Positions 26,628 through 34,285 of a stretch of 64,000 nt of DNA are shown here, one piece after another. Within the stretch, counting starts at the first letter, position 1, and each line of letters starts with the position of its first letter. Below the pieces are notes generated by a model. The model did no database searches and was not told the DNA's origin. It saw only the letters and a list, made by a program, of their open reading frames with translations. Location of the stretch: positions 1-64,000 of the forward strand of contig JAQUCP010000014.1 in assembly GCA_028686135.1 (NCBI GenBank). Reading direction: 5' to 3'. This DNA comes from UBA12481 sp012523435 (lineage in GTDB: Bacteria; Bacteroidota; Bacteroidia; Bacteroidales; UBA12481). The translations under genes were made by a program, and so were the position numbers.

Positions 26628-27247
26628 TTGATCAGGGAGAGGCCCTCGAGCGCAGAAGGATCATCCGGTGAATAGAGGAGTGCTTTCTGGAAGAGAACCT
26701 TAGCTTCGAGCGATTTTCCGAGTTTGAGACGGGTCCAGGCCAGGATGATCAGGGTATCATAATCGAACGGATAGAGGTTCAGCACTTTTGTAAATAACTG
26801 ATCTGCTTTAAGATAATCCTCACGACCATACGCTACGAGGCCAAAGCGATAGTTTGCGATGGAATTGTTCGGGTCGATTTTCAGGATCTCCTCATAGGTA
26901 GCAATAACCTGGTCCCAGTTACCCATGGAAGAGAGCGGGTAGATCAGGCCGAGGCGGGGTTCTACGCCGTATGGCCTCAGGTTGATAGCTCGACGGTAGT
27001 AGCCTTCCGACTCTTTAAAATCCCCTGATTTGTAGGATAACCAGCCCAGGCGCAGATTGATCTCATAGGATGACTGGTCATAGACTCCTTTTAGGGTATT
27101 GACGGCGCCTTGGTAATCTCCACTGTTCTCGCGGGTATAGCTGTTGCGGAAGGCAGCCCGCTGCTTATCAAAACTTTGTGCCACGGACGGTGCCGTGAAT
27201 GGTGCCAGCAGCGTCAGAATCAAAAATAGTACTCTTAAAATCGCCAT
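26624..27247 (-). CDS. Periplasmic TPR-repeat protein
   Basis: The protein is 207 residues with a signal peptide (MAILRVLFLILTLLAPFTAPSVAQ). About five tetratricopeptide repeats follow (for example YQGAVNTLKGVYDQS, FKESEGYYRRAINLRPY and WDQVIATYEEILKIDPN). TPRs mediate protein-protein contacts. The start overlaps the end of the beta-barrel TPR gene by 13 bases and its stop overlaps the next start. It is probably a periplasmic partner of the barrel, extending its TPR domain. Confidence 0.88.
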   Translation of the reverse strand: MAILRVLFLILTLLAPFTAPSVAQSFDKQRAAFRNSYTRENSGDYQGAVNTLKGVYDQSSYEINLRLGWLSYKSGDFKESEGYYRRAINLRPYGVEPRLGLIYPLSSMGNWDQVIATYEEILKIDPNNSIANYRFGLVAYGREDYLKADQLFTKVLNLYPFDYDTLIILAWTRLKLGKSLEAKVLFQKALLYSPDDPSALEGLSLIK

Positions 27248-28569
27248 GTGATACCTCCTGTTAAACTGTGCATGTGATACTGCTTTTCAAATCCCCCAGT
27301 ATAAATTCCATCCCCGTCATAGAGCTGCCAGGTGCTGATTCGTTGCGACCATTGGTAGCGAACGGCCAGATCAAGCTGGCTAGTCAGGCTATAAACAAGC
27401 AGATTTGCGCCAGCGCGAGCCACGATCGGGTCATAGTTGTTATAGACAACCCAGGCGCTCTTTTCTGTGTAACCATTAAACTCCCCAAAGCTGTAAAAAG
27501 CCTCCAGCCAGGTGTTTCCAAACAGTTTTTTTCCGGCAGAAAAGGAGGAGACCAACCGGGGGACTCCTCTGTTAGCACCATTGATGAGTGTCATTTCTCC
27601 TCTGACCCAGATGTTAGTATTCCCTGCCGGGTAGAGGGTAAGATCGGCTCCACCCTGGATGTATCTTTTGCTTTTAAACCGATTCCAATCACCTCTCAGA
27701 GTCAGCACCGCCCAAGCGAACTGCTTTGAGAGGGAGGCATGTAAGGCCATATCCCGATAGAAATAGGGCACCTCCACATAACTTCCTGAGATGGGTGTCT
27801 GTTGCCATTCCCGGAGCGGATAGGTAGCCGAAAGCACCTGACCCGCCAACGCGCCGGTAAACCCTTTACCAAAATACCAGCTACCCGCGAGGTAAAAGGC
27901 ATTCTGATCAAAGGGCACTTCAAACTCAATCGGCTCGGATCCAGATGCGGCAAAGTATTGTAATGCGAAGTATTTCAGATTATTAGCCGCCAGTGTGATT
28001 CGTAAACGTCTATGTGGATTGAGGTTTAATCCAGCTCCGACATAGCTATAGGAAGGCACTAGGTAATGATGTGAGAAAGGAGCATCCGGGGAAGTAGATT
28101 TCAGGTCGCTGGCCTTAGCCGCAAGCATATAGCCAGGCTCCACAAAAACCGAGGTGATCAGTCGGGGAGCCTGAATATGAAAGCGTTCGCGGGTATCCTG
28201 CGGGATTGAATCCACGATCAGGCGGGCTTCGCTAAAATGGCCGGAGCCGAGCAGGGCCAGGTATCGATAGGCCAGGGCATTCGGATCATTCTGACTGAAT
28301 GTCAACGCTTTTTTAAAATGGACATCTGCGCGGAGAGGTTTATTCAGATTCAACTCGGCCATTCCTGCGCGCATCCTCAGGAAATAATAATCATAACCCA
28401 AAGCGAACCCCTCCTGGGTCACCTGGCGCACTTCCTTCCAGTTGGCGTGTTGCCAAGCCTGATAGCTCAGGCTGTCGATCGCGGCAAACGACCGTTCTGT
28501 CTGGGCTAGCAGCGGAAAAGAACCCATGAAGGGAAGTAGCATCAGAAGTATTTTCAGTTTCCTATTCAT
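27235..28569 (-). CDS. YaiO-like outer-membrane beta-barrel protein with N-terminal TPRs
   Basis: The protein is 444 residues. A signal peptide (ILLMLLPFMGSFPLLAQ) is followed by two or three TPR-like helical pairs (about 25-125), then a region of alternating amphipathic strands from about residue 150 to the end. It finishes in LTGGITWRF with a terminal Phe, typical of outer-membrane barrels. The order TPR then barrel resembles the YaiO family. Its substrate is unknown. It is six bases from the transporter/M23 gene upstream and overlaps the TPR gene downstream, suggesting that it forms the outer-membrane part of the cassette product. Confidence 0.8.
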   Translation of the reverse strand: MNRKLKILLMLLPFMGSFPLLAQTERSFAAIDSLSYQAWQHANWKEVRQVTQEGFALGYDYYFLRMRAGMAELNLNKPLRADVHFKKALTFSQNDPNALAYRYLALLGSGHFSEARLIVDSIPQDTRERFHIQAPRLITSVFVEPGYMLAAKASDLKSTSPDAPFSHHYLVPSYSYVGAGLNLNPHRRLRITLAANNLKYFALQYFAASGSEPIEFEVPFDQNAFYLAGSWYFGKGFTGALAGQVLSATYPLREWQQTPISGSYVEVPYFYRDMALHASLSKQFAWAVLTLRGDWNRFKSKRYIQGGADLTLYPAGNTNIWVRGEMTLINGANRGVPRLVSSFSAGKKLFGNTWLEAFYSFGEFNGYTEKSAWVVYNNYDPIVARAGANLLVYSLTSQLDLAVRYQWSQRISTWQLYDGDGIYTGGFEKQYHMHSLTGGITWRF

Positions 28570-28575
28570 CTCTGA

Positions 28576-30786
28576 TTAGTTTCTGGTATTGATAGTAATC
28601 TGTTCGAACCGTGAGGATTCTTTCGGGTAAATGAGACGAATCTCCCCATCGTTACAAACCTCAACAGTACACGCTATTTCATCGAGTCTATCATCAGCTA
28701 TCTGCCTGGAAACCTGAGTCTTTAAAGTCATCATCTCCGGGGCAAGCGGATCATCCTGACTCTCATAATTCATTCGATAGGACGTCTTCAGGAAAATATG
28801 AAACGGAGCGATCCAGTCTTGAATCCATCGCATCCAGCGCCTAGCGGAAATGAACAACGGGATTTGATCAAAGATAGTCAAACCAGGATCGAAAGTCAGC
28901 GGGATCCGGAAACAAGCCGTAAAGAATGCGTAGAGCGGATTGCTTCGGCTCCCCTCGAAATGGGTGAAGTAGAAAGCCTGACCGTCATTAGTGAACCAAG
29001 CTGTTGCGCCTCCCTCCCGGTCGCGGATAGACGACTGGTTGTAGGCGTCAGTTTGGACCTCCCAGGTCACCTCGCGAGCTTTCTCTCCCGAGTGGTAGGA
29101 TACGCGGAGGATTTGTCCGGGCACCAGGTGGAACACTTTCGATAGTAGTCTGTCAATCTTTAGATTTGAGACAATCTGACCCTCGAGAGGGCGGTCATAG
29201 GATCTCAGCGTGCGTTTTTCTGGCTCATCCAGGAGGTAGTATCCAAAGGGGTAGTCGAGAGTAGCTGAATGGATGAACGGCGTAGCCTGGAACTGGAAAT
29301 GCAGGTGAGGTTCGGGAGATCGGCCGGAGTTCCCGATCTGGGCCAGCTCTTGATCGGGGGAGACATAATCGCCCGGTTTAAAGCGGATAGAGCCCGACTT
29401 CAGGTGGGAGTATTTGGTGTACAATCCGGCTGCGTGCCACATAACCACCGTGTTACCCCAGTTATTGAGTGTGTTGGCATCGCCCGGTGGGTTATCCGGA
29501 ATACCGTCGGTTACTGAATCCACGATACCACCGGCAGCCGGGTACACCGGTTTTGCCCAGGTGTGATAGTCGTCCAGCTTATGCCCGTTATTTTGCCAGG
29601 TTTTGTTATCCTGGCCGATTTTCACAAAATCCCAGGCGTGACGCCAATCGGACTGGTGAGTATATCGGCCATCATGTCCCTGACTGATAAACCACTTACC
29701 CATCACGGGTAATCGGAAGAGCAGACTGGTTTTCTGGCTCAGTCGATTCTGATAGTTTGACCAGGCGTAGAGGTTCCGCTCTGGATTATTATGCTGAACT
29801 ACAACCGGATGTAGCCCGGTAGCCCGGTTTTTCCGCTGGCGGATGGTGAAGAGGAACAGGAGTACCACCACGTTAAACGGCAGAGCATAAACCGATAGGT
29901 GGAACATGGAAAGCAGCTCCTCCATCCCGACAGTCAGGAAGGTGACCACCGGTACCAGCAGGACAGCCCAGAAAAAGGTATAAGCCGATGGGATCAGAAA
30001 GAATCCACCGATGGCGATAGACATCAGGATATAATTAAATCCGATATAGGTATAATCCAACGAGTTGATGTCGATGCCGATCACGTGATAAAAGAGGTAT
30101 GCCGAAAAGAATCCGATTAGAGACAGCAGAAAGGCTATCCGGGAGGAGATCAGGAGGCCGATAGCCACGAGGACTCCGGCGACGAGGCTATACTGAAAGA
30201 AAACCGCGCCCATGGAGATGAAATAGGTCTTAATAGCCTGTGGTATAGCAAGTTGATTAAGCCACTCCACGCTATTGACCAGGTTGATTCCCCCCATCCC
30301 GTACAGTCGGTTCCACTCAAAGAGTGTCTGGTCACCGACTTCCAGAGCTGAGAATCGTCTGGCTGCCAACATGACAATCCAGAGGCTGATGATGAAGGGC
30401 CAGCTGAGAAAGGGTAATTCGTAACGTGCCAACCATCCGTGGAGGGTGACAGCGAGGAAGAAGGTGAGGATCGAGGCGAAGATCACCATCAACACCAAGG
30501 CGGGTCCCGAACTGAAATAGAGGCCCAGGGGAAGGGTTACCAAGAGCGTATTATAACTCAATAATCCTTTGGATATCAATTTTTTATCAAACCCCAACCA
30601 CTTAGCCAGCACCAATGAAATCAGTACTCCGGCCAATCCGGCCAATCCGGCTAATGGAACCTGAAAGGTGATGATCAGAATAATGGCAGCAAAGACCCGG
30701 TTATCCGAGAAGAACACCTGGGAGTAGGAGTTAAGCACTCCGTCGGCCAGGGAGGAAAGGGGTCTTTGAAGCCGTTTAATATCCAC
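28576..30786 (-). CDS. Urea transporter fused to a periplasmic M23 metallopeptidase
   Basis: The protein is 736 residues from the GTG at 30786, five bases after the decarboxylase stop; a TTG at 30840 would add 18 residues. Residues 15-315 match the SLC14/UT urea-transporter fold: GVLNSYSQVFFSDN, then LGFDKKLISKGLLSYNTLLVTLPLGLYF, and repeats in the second half including FNYILMSIAIGGFFLIPS. Residues about 365-505 are a LytM/M23 domain: GHDGRYTHQSDWRHAWDF (His377 and Asp386 as likely zinc ligands), YSHLKSGS and GNSGRSPEPHLHFQ (His494 and His496). About 230 further residues have no recognised domain. The metal site looks intact. The transporter may carry urea or another small amide, with the peptidase acting on peptidoglycan. 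It lies mid-operon. Confidence 0.88.
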   Translation of the reverse strand: MDIKRLQRPLSSLADGVLNSYSQVFFSDNRVFAAIILIITFQVPLAGLAGLAGVLISLVLAKWLGFDKKLISKGLLSYNTLLVTLPLGLYFSSGPALVLMVIFASILTFFLAVTLHGWLARYELPFLSWPFIISLWIVMLAARRFSALEVGDQTLFEWNRLYGMGGINLVNSVEWLNQLAIPQAIKTYFISMGAVFFQYSLVAGVLVAIGLLISSRIAFLLSLIGFFSAYLFYHVIGIDINSLDYTYIGFNYILMSIAIGGFFLIPSAYTFFWAVLLVPVVTFLTVGMEELLSMFHLSVYALPFNVVVLLFLFTIRQRKNRATGLHPVVVQHNNPERNLYAWSNYQNRLSQKTSLLFRLPVMGKWFISQGHDGRYTHQSDWRHAWDFVKIGQDNKTWQNNGHKLDDYHTWAKPVYPAAGGIVDSVTDGIPDNPPGDANTLNNWGNTVVMWHAAGLYTKYSHLKSGSIRFKPGDYVSPDQELAQIGNSGRSPEPHLHFQFQATPFIHSATLDYPFGYYLLDEPEKRTLRSYDRPLEGQIVSNLKIDRLLSKVFHLVPGQILRVSYHSGEKAREVTWEVQTDAYNQSSIRDREGGATAWFTNDGQAFYFTHFEGSRSNPLYAFFTACFRIPLTFDPGLTIFDQIPLFISARRWMRWIQDWIAPFHIFLKTSYRMNYESQDDPLAPEMMTLKTQVSRQIADDRLDEIACTVEVCNDGEIRLIYPKESSRFEQITINTRN

Positions 30787-30790
30787 GCAA

Positions 30791-32140
30791 TTATTTTTTG
30801 AGGTGTGACGGAGTCTCTTCCGACGATCGGATACTCTCAAGGTTCTCAGCTTTACGGATCAGATGGGCAGATCCTTCCGGGCTGATCAGGATGATATTGG
30901 GGCGGTAGGTGATAAACTGCATCCACTGGGTCATATTGTAGGCCCCGACTCGTTTGACTACCACCTGGTCGCCTTGTTTGAGCAGGGGCATGCGGGTTTG
31001 ATCTCTCAGTTGATCGATATTCATACACAGTGGTCCGAACAGGGTTGCATCTTCGGTGAAGCCATTCTGTTCCTCCACCGGATGGATTTCATGATCGTAC
31101 CAGAAGGAGGTAAACAAGAGGTTTACCCCGAAATCAAAGACTAGGTTTTTCCGTCCGTCGGATAACCGCTTAACAGCCAGGACGGTTCCGGCGAGGTATC
31201 CGGCATCATCGATTAAAGCCCGACCGGTTTCCAGGATTAGCATTGGCATAGCGGAGGGGTCGAATCCAGCCCGGGTAATTGCTCCGGTGATGGCTTCGGC
31301 ATATTGATCGAACGTAGGTGTGGTATCAGCGGCGGAGTGATACGCTCCTTTGAGGGTATTCAGGGAAGCAAATCCACCGCCCATATCGATATATCGGATC
31401 TGGTGTTTCAGTTCCCGTTCGATGGAGAGAGCCAGGGCAGCCATTTTTTCAGCAGCTGTTCGGTAAGCGTTAACCGAGATGATGTAAGTCCCGATATGTG
31501 TGTGAAGCCCCATCAGATCCAGTTTCCCGCTTTCGATGATGTGTTTGACAGCCTCCATAGCTTCACCATTTTCGAGGTTGAAGCCGAAGCGGTCCCAGCG
31601 CGGGAAGATGCCGGTATCCATATTCACACGGATAGCCACTCGCGGGCGGTTGGTTGATGATTCGGCCACTTTGATCAGGCTGTAGAGCTCATCGAAATGA
31701 TCGATATGGATATACGAATGGTTTTCTACCGCCAGCTTCAGATCTTCGGGGCTTTTATCGGGACCGTTGAAGATGATTTGACGGCCATCCACCCCGTTAG
31801 CCAGTGCTTTCTGGTATTCGAATCCTGAAACCACCTCGGCCCAGGAGCCCTCCTGATGGTAGATTTGGCAGACCGCATCGAGATAGTTGGTTTTATAGGA
31901 CCAAGCGAATTGCACAGCGGGGTAGCGCGATTCGAAGGCATCTTTGGCTTTTCGGTAGGTATTGCGGATGGTGTTCTCCTCCAGAATGAACAGCGGGGAA
32001 CCATAATCCCGCAGCAGTTGTTTAACCGGGATACCGCCAATATCGGGAATTGGATTCAGCTGGGAGGGAATGCCGGCTTTACCGGGCATACCTGATTGCA
32101 ATCGCTTAATTGCCGGTGGAGTGAATCTTTTTTTTGTCAT
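30791..32140 (-). CDS. PLP-dependent decarboxylase of the DAP/Orn/Arg type (fold III)
   Basis: The protein is 449 residues with an alanine-racemase-like barrel plus a C-terminal beta domain. The PLP lysine is in FAWSYKTN, the phosphate loop in YIDMGGGFAS, and ILETGRALI replaces the usual EPGR. The catalytic Cys region is LFGPLCMNIDQLRD. The specificity loop reads HTHIGTYI, different from classical diaminopimelate decarboxylase, so the substrate is unclear; it is not simply lysA by sequence. The start overlaps the ATP-grasp stop by 4 bases. A ligase-decarboxylase pair suggests a biosynthetic route to a modified amino acid, amine or short peptide. Confidence 0.85.
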   Translation of the reverse strand: MTKKRFTPPAIKRLQSGMPGKAGIPSQLNPIPDIGGIPVKQLLRDYGSPLFILEENTIRNTYRKAKDAFESRYPAVQFAWSYKTNYLDAVCQIYHQEGSWAEVVSGFEYQKALANGVDGRQIIFNGPDKSPEDLKLAVENHSYIHIDHFDELYSLIKVAESSTNRPRVAIRVNMDTGIFPRWDRFGFNLENGEAMEAVKHIIESGKLDLMGLHTHIGTYIISVNAYRTAAEKMAALALSIERELKHQIRYIDMGGGFASLNTLKGAYHSAADTTPTFDQYAEAITGAITRAGFDPSAMPMLILETGRALIDDAGYLAGTVLAVKRLSDGRKNLVFDFGVNLLFTSFWYDHEIHPVEEQNGFTEDATLFGPLCMNIDQLRDQTRMPLLKQGDQVVVKRVGAYNMTQWMQFITYRPNIILISPEGSAHLIRKAENLESIRSSEETPSHLKK

Positions 32141-33192
32141 GGATTTGTTTTTTCTCCTGTGATAGCGAATAATTGATGTTCCTCGGCTTCAATAATCATT
32201 TCGTAAGAATAACGGACAAAAATCTTGCCGACAGCAAATTGATGAAAAGGTTCCACCGGCCAGCCCATAGCGAGTTTAACCAGAGCTTCCGGCAGGTTTT
32301 GGCCAGCCCCGACGGCCAGGTAAACCCAGGCCGGGATTCGGGGGTTAATTTCGACCAGGTAGTATTTCTGGTCGGCTGTCCGGATCATTTCCAACTCCAT
32401 CCCTCCTCTCCATCCGGTTTGAGAAATGATTTTATGCGTGATTTCCAATAAGTTAGGATCAGAAATCGAGATTCCGCTCCAGGCTTTTCCCTTGTCGGTG
32501 ATGAACATTTTCCGCATGGGAACGGCCCCGATAACGTTACCTTGGCCATCGCCGAGGGCCACCACGTTGACTTCGGTTCCTTGGATAAATTGCTGAATCA
32601 CCACCGGAAGTCCCCATTTGGCGCTGATGCGGTAAAAATATTCCACAGCCTGATCGGGGTTGTGTGCCAGGTAGGCGTCATAAAACTTGCCCTTGATCAT
32701 CCAGGGGCCTGGCACCTGCCGGCATATCGATGGAATCTCAAGCGGAGAGCTTACCGGGAGGCTTTGAGGAACCAAGATATCGTATTTCTTACCAAACTCG
32801 GGGAGATTTGATTTAAGTCGATCCTCATATTGTTCGATGGTTGGGAGGAACGTATGAATGCCCAAGTTAGAGAGGCGGTTGCCCGACTTGATCAGGGGCA
32901 ATAGTTCGGCATCAAAATTTGGGATTAACACGTCGATCTCCTCTTTCTGGTGAATCTCCTCTATCCGTGCCAGCATCGGTTCGATTCCCCCGGAGGGATA
33001 AGGAACGAGGTACACCCGATCAGCGAGGCCTTCCATATAAACTCCTGGCTCCATATTTTCATAAGCCAGTCCGATGATCCTCGCGCGGAAACCGGAAGCT
33101 TCGCGGAGAGCGCGGATGACTGGCACTCCCGGACCCGGGTTGTCGGTATTATTGAGGCCGCTGACAGCCAGGGTTATCTGGTCATCCTTCAT
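32137..33192 (-). CDS. ATP-grasp ligase, PylC/CarB-like
   Basis: The protein is 351 residues. The N-terminal Rossmann-like pre-ATP-grasp region has VAVSGLNNTDNPGPGVPVIR, and the ATP-binding lobe contains PWMIKGKFYDAYLAHN. The metal and phosphate site is GGMELEMI followed by YYLVEINPRIPAWVYLA. These features are closest to CarB/PylC-type carboxylate-amine ligases. Such enzymes join a carboxylate to an amine through an acylphosphate; the substrates here are unknown. It overlaps the PqqD-like gene by 11 bases upstream and the decarboxylase by 4 bases downstream, so the three are certainly co-translated. Confidence 0.85.
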   Translation of the reverse strand: MKDDQITLAVSGLNNTDNPGPGVPVIRALREASGFRARIIGLAYENMEPGVYMEGLADRVYLVPYPSGGIEPMLARIEEIHQKEEIDVLIPNFDAELLPLIKSGNRLSNLGIHTFLPTIEQYEDRLKSNLPEFGKKYDILVPQSLPVSSPLEIPSICRQVPGPWMIKGKFYDAYLAHNPDQAVEYFYRISAKWGLPVVIQQFIQGTEVNVVALGDGQGNVIGAVPMRKMFITDKGKAWSGISISDPNLLEITHKIISQTGWRGGMELEMIRTADQKYYLVEINPRIPAWVYLAVGAGQNLPEALVKLAMGWPVEPFHQFAVGKIFVRYSYEMIIEAEEHQLFAITGEKTNP

Positions 33193-33436
33193 TTGAGGAA
33201 AGGTAGTAGGACCTCAATACTGATCTGAAATCCTGTAGGTTACGATCGAAATCACTCTTACTGAGATCATACTCTTCCGCCAATTTGGCGAATATTTCTT
33301 CTTCTCCCAATCCCTCCTGGAGGGATTTTAGGATCGCCAATCCGGTTTCATTGACGGTAAACGACTCCCCGGTAGAGGGGTCGAACACCACTCCCTGATC
33401 GGATATTCTGAGCCCGGGTTTAATTTTGTAGTTCAT
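33182..33436 (-). CDS. PqqD-like protein (RiPP-recognition-element fold)
   Basis: The protein is 84 residues. It matches the PqqD family pattern: a short beta-strand start (GVVFDPSTGESFTVNETG), then AILKSLQEG and two helices (EEEIFAKLAEEYDLSKSDFD). PqqD-like domains bind leader peptides of ribosomally made natural products and present them to modifying enzymes. The same fold also occurs in systems where the peptide is unknown. No precursor peptide is obvious nearby. It is the first gene of the cassette, starting 12 bases after a palindromic repeat, and overlaps the ATP-grasp gene by 11 bases. Confidence 0.8.
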   Translation of the reverse strand: MNYKIKPGLRISDQGVVFDPSTGESFTVNETGLAILKSLQEGLGEEEIFAKLAEEYDLSKSDFDRNLQDFRSVLRSYYLSSNEG

Positions 33437-33448
33437 CGTATCATTTTT

Positions 33449-33498
33449 ACACCTGACAGGTTTTTACACCTGACAGGTTTTTAAAACCTGTCAGGTTT
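33449..33498. repeat. Three-unit palindromic repeat (copy 1)
   Basis: Three CCTGWCAGG units lie at 33452, 33469 and 33487, spaced 17 and 18 bases apart. The last two form a perfect 14-bp inverted repeat (33468-33481 with 33483-33496) around one base. The same spacing and arms occur at 40593-40640. It lies immediately upstream of the PqqD-like start. Confidence 0.85.
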
Positions 33499-33545
33499 AA
33501 ACGTATTAGACAGCAATTTATTAAAAAACCAGCGGCTCGAACAAA

Positions 33546-33580
33546 AAAAAAGACTGCGGGGGTATCCAGCAGCCTTTTTT
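33546..33580 (-). terminator. Intrinsic terminator of rpsP
   Basis: AAAAAAG-A-CTGC (33546-33557) pairs with GCAG-C-CTTTTTT (33569-33580) with one mismatch. On the minus strand this gives a hairpin ending in a T-run, 20 bases after the rpsP stop. It separates rpsP transcription from the cassette downstream. Confidence 0.8.
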
Positions 33581-33599
33581 GTTTTGTTAGTGCGACAGG

Positions 33600-34145
33600 T
33601 TATTCAGTAGCCTGAGGCTCTTCGGCCTGGTCGGCAGCTTCGGCAGGAGCTTCTTCGGGCTCTTCTGTCGTTGCAGCAGGAGCTTCAGCAGCCATTTTCT
33701 TAGCATAGAGAGCAGCACGGGCTTCCCGGATTTTGGTCTCCTCGGCCAGTCTTTTCTTCAGTGCATCGTTTTTGGCTTCTGACATCTGGTTCAGCTCTTT
33801 ATTGAGCTTAGCCTCATTTTGCTTCAACCATTCCTGAAATTTCTCTTCAACCTGTTCTGCAGTCAGGGCACCTTTGGCAATCCCTTTCAGCAGGTGGTTT
33901 TTGTAAATGATACCCTTGCTTTTGAGCAGGGTGCGTACGGTATCGGTTGGCTGGGCACCCTTTTGTAACCATGACAAAGCTTTGTCAAAGTTAATATCGA
34001 TGGTAGCAGGTTTAGTGACCGGATTATACGTGCCAATCCGTTCAATAAGTTTTCCATCCCGTGGTGCCCTGCTATCCGCAACCACTACGTGATAGTAGGG
34101 GCGGAACTTCTTACCGTGTCGTGCTAATCTGATCTTAATCGGCAT
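33600..34145 (-). CDS. rpsP: 30S ribosomal protein S16
   Basis: The protein is 181 residues. The S16 core occupies the first 80 (MPIKIRLARHGKKFRPYYHVVVAD, ERIGTYNP, then the FDKALSWLQKGAQPTDTV segment). A helical, then Ala/Glu/Pro-rich acidic tail of about 100 residues follows, as usual in Bacteroidetes S16 and absent from E. coli. It has its own promoter (34183-34213) and terminator (33546-33580). The gene normally beside it, rimM, is displaced to 24421-24963. Confidence 0.97.
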   Translation of the reverse strand: MPIKIRLARHGKKFRPYYHVVVADSRAPRDGKLIERIGTYNPVTKPATIDINFDKALSWLQKGAQPTDTVRTLLKSKGIIYKNHLLKGIAKGALTAEQVEEKFQEWLKQNEAKLNKELNQMSEAKNDALKKRLAEETKIREARAALYAKKMAAEAPAATTEEPEEAPAEAADQAEEPQATE

Positions 34146-34182
34146 TTTTTTGGTAATTAGGACGTTTACAAAATTGTGGCTG

Positions 34183-34213
34183 CAAAGATACCATTAAAAT
34201 CCTGTTATCCAAA
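34183..34213 (-). promoter_or_regulatory. rpsP: rpsP promoter, TTTG-N19-TATCTTTG
   Basis: On the minus strand TTTG (34213-34210) is followed by 19 bases and TATCTTTG (34190-34183), a full match to the Bacteroidetes -33/-7 consensus. The -7 box ends 37 bases before the rpsP ATG. Confidence 0.75.
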
Positions 34214-34285
34214 CTATGCGGAACTTTTAAAAGAGTTTTGAACAAGTCGCCAGAAGGGGACAATCCTTTCTATTTTTGTTCCACC

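Noticed and set aside
33449..33498. The palindrome upstream of the cassette as an intrinsic terminator
   Set aside because: It lacks a proper loop and a clean T-run on the correct side, and a better terminator for rpsP lies at 33546-33580. The same element at 40593-40640 sits between divergent genes, where a terminator makes little sense.
34271..34278. Full promoter for dnaE
   Set aside because: TATTTTTG matches the -7 box, but the nearest TTTG is about 30 bases upstream, too far for the -33 element, so it was noted only in the gene entry.
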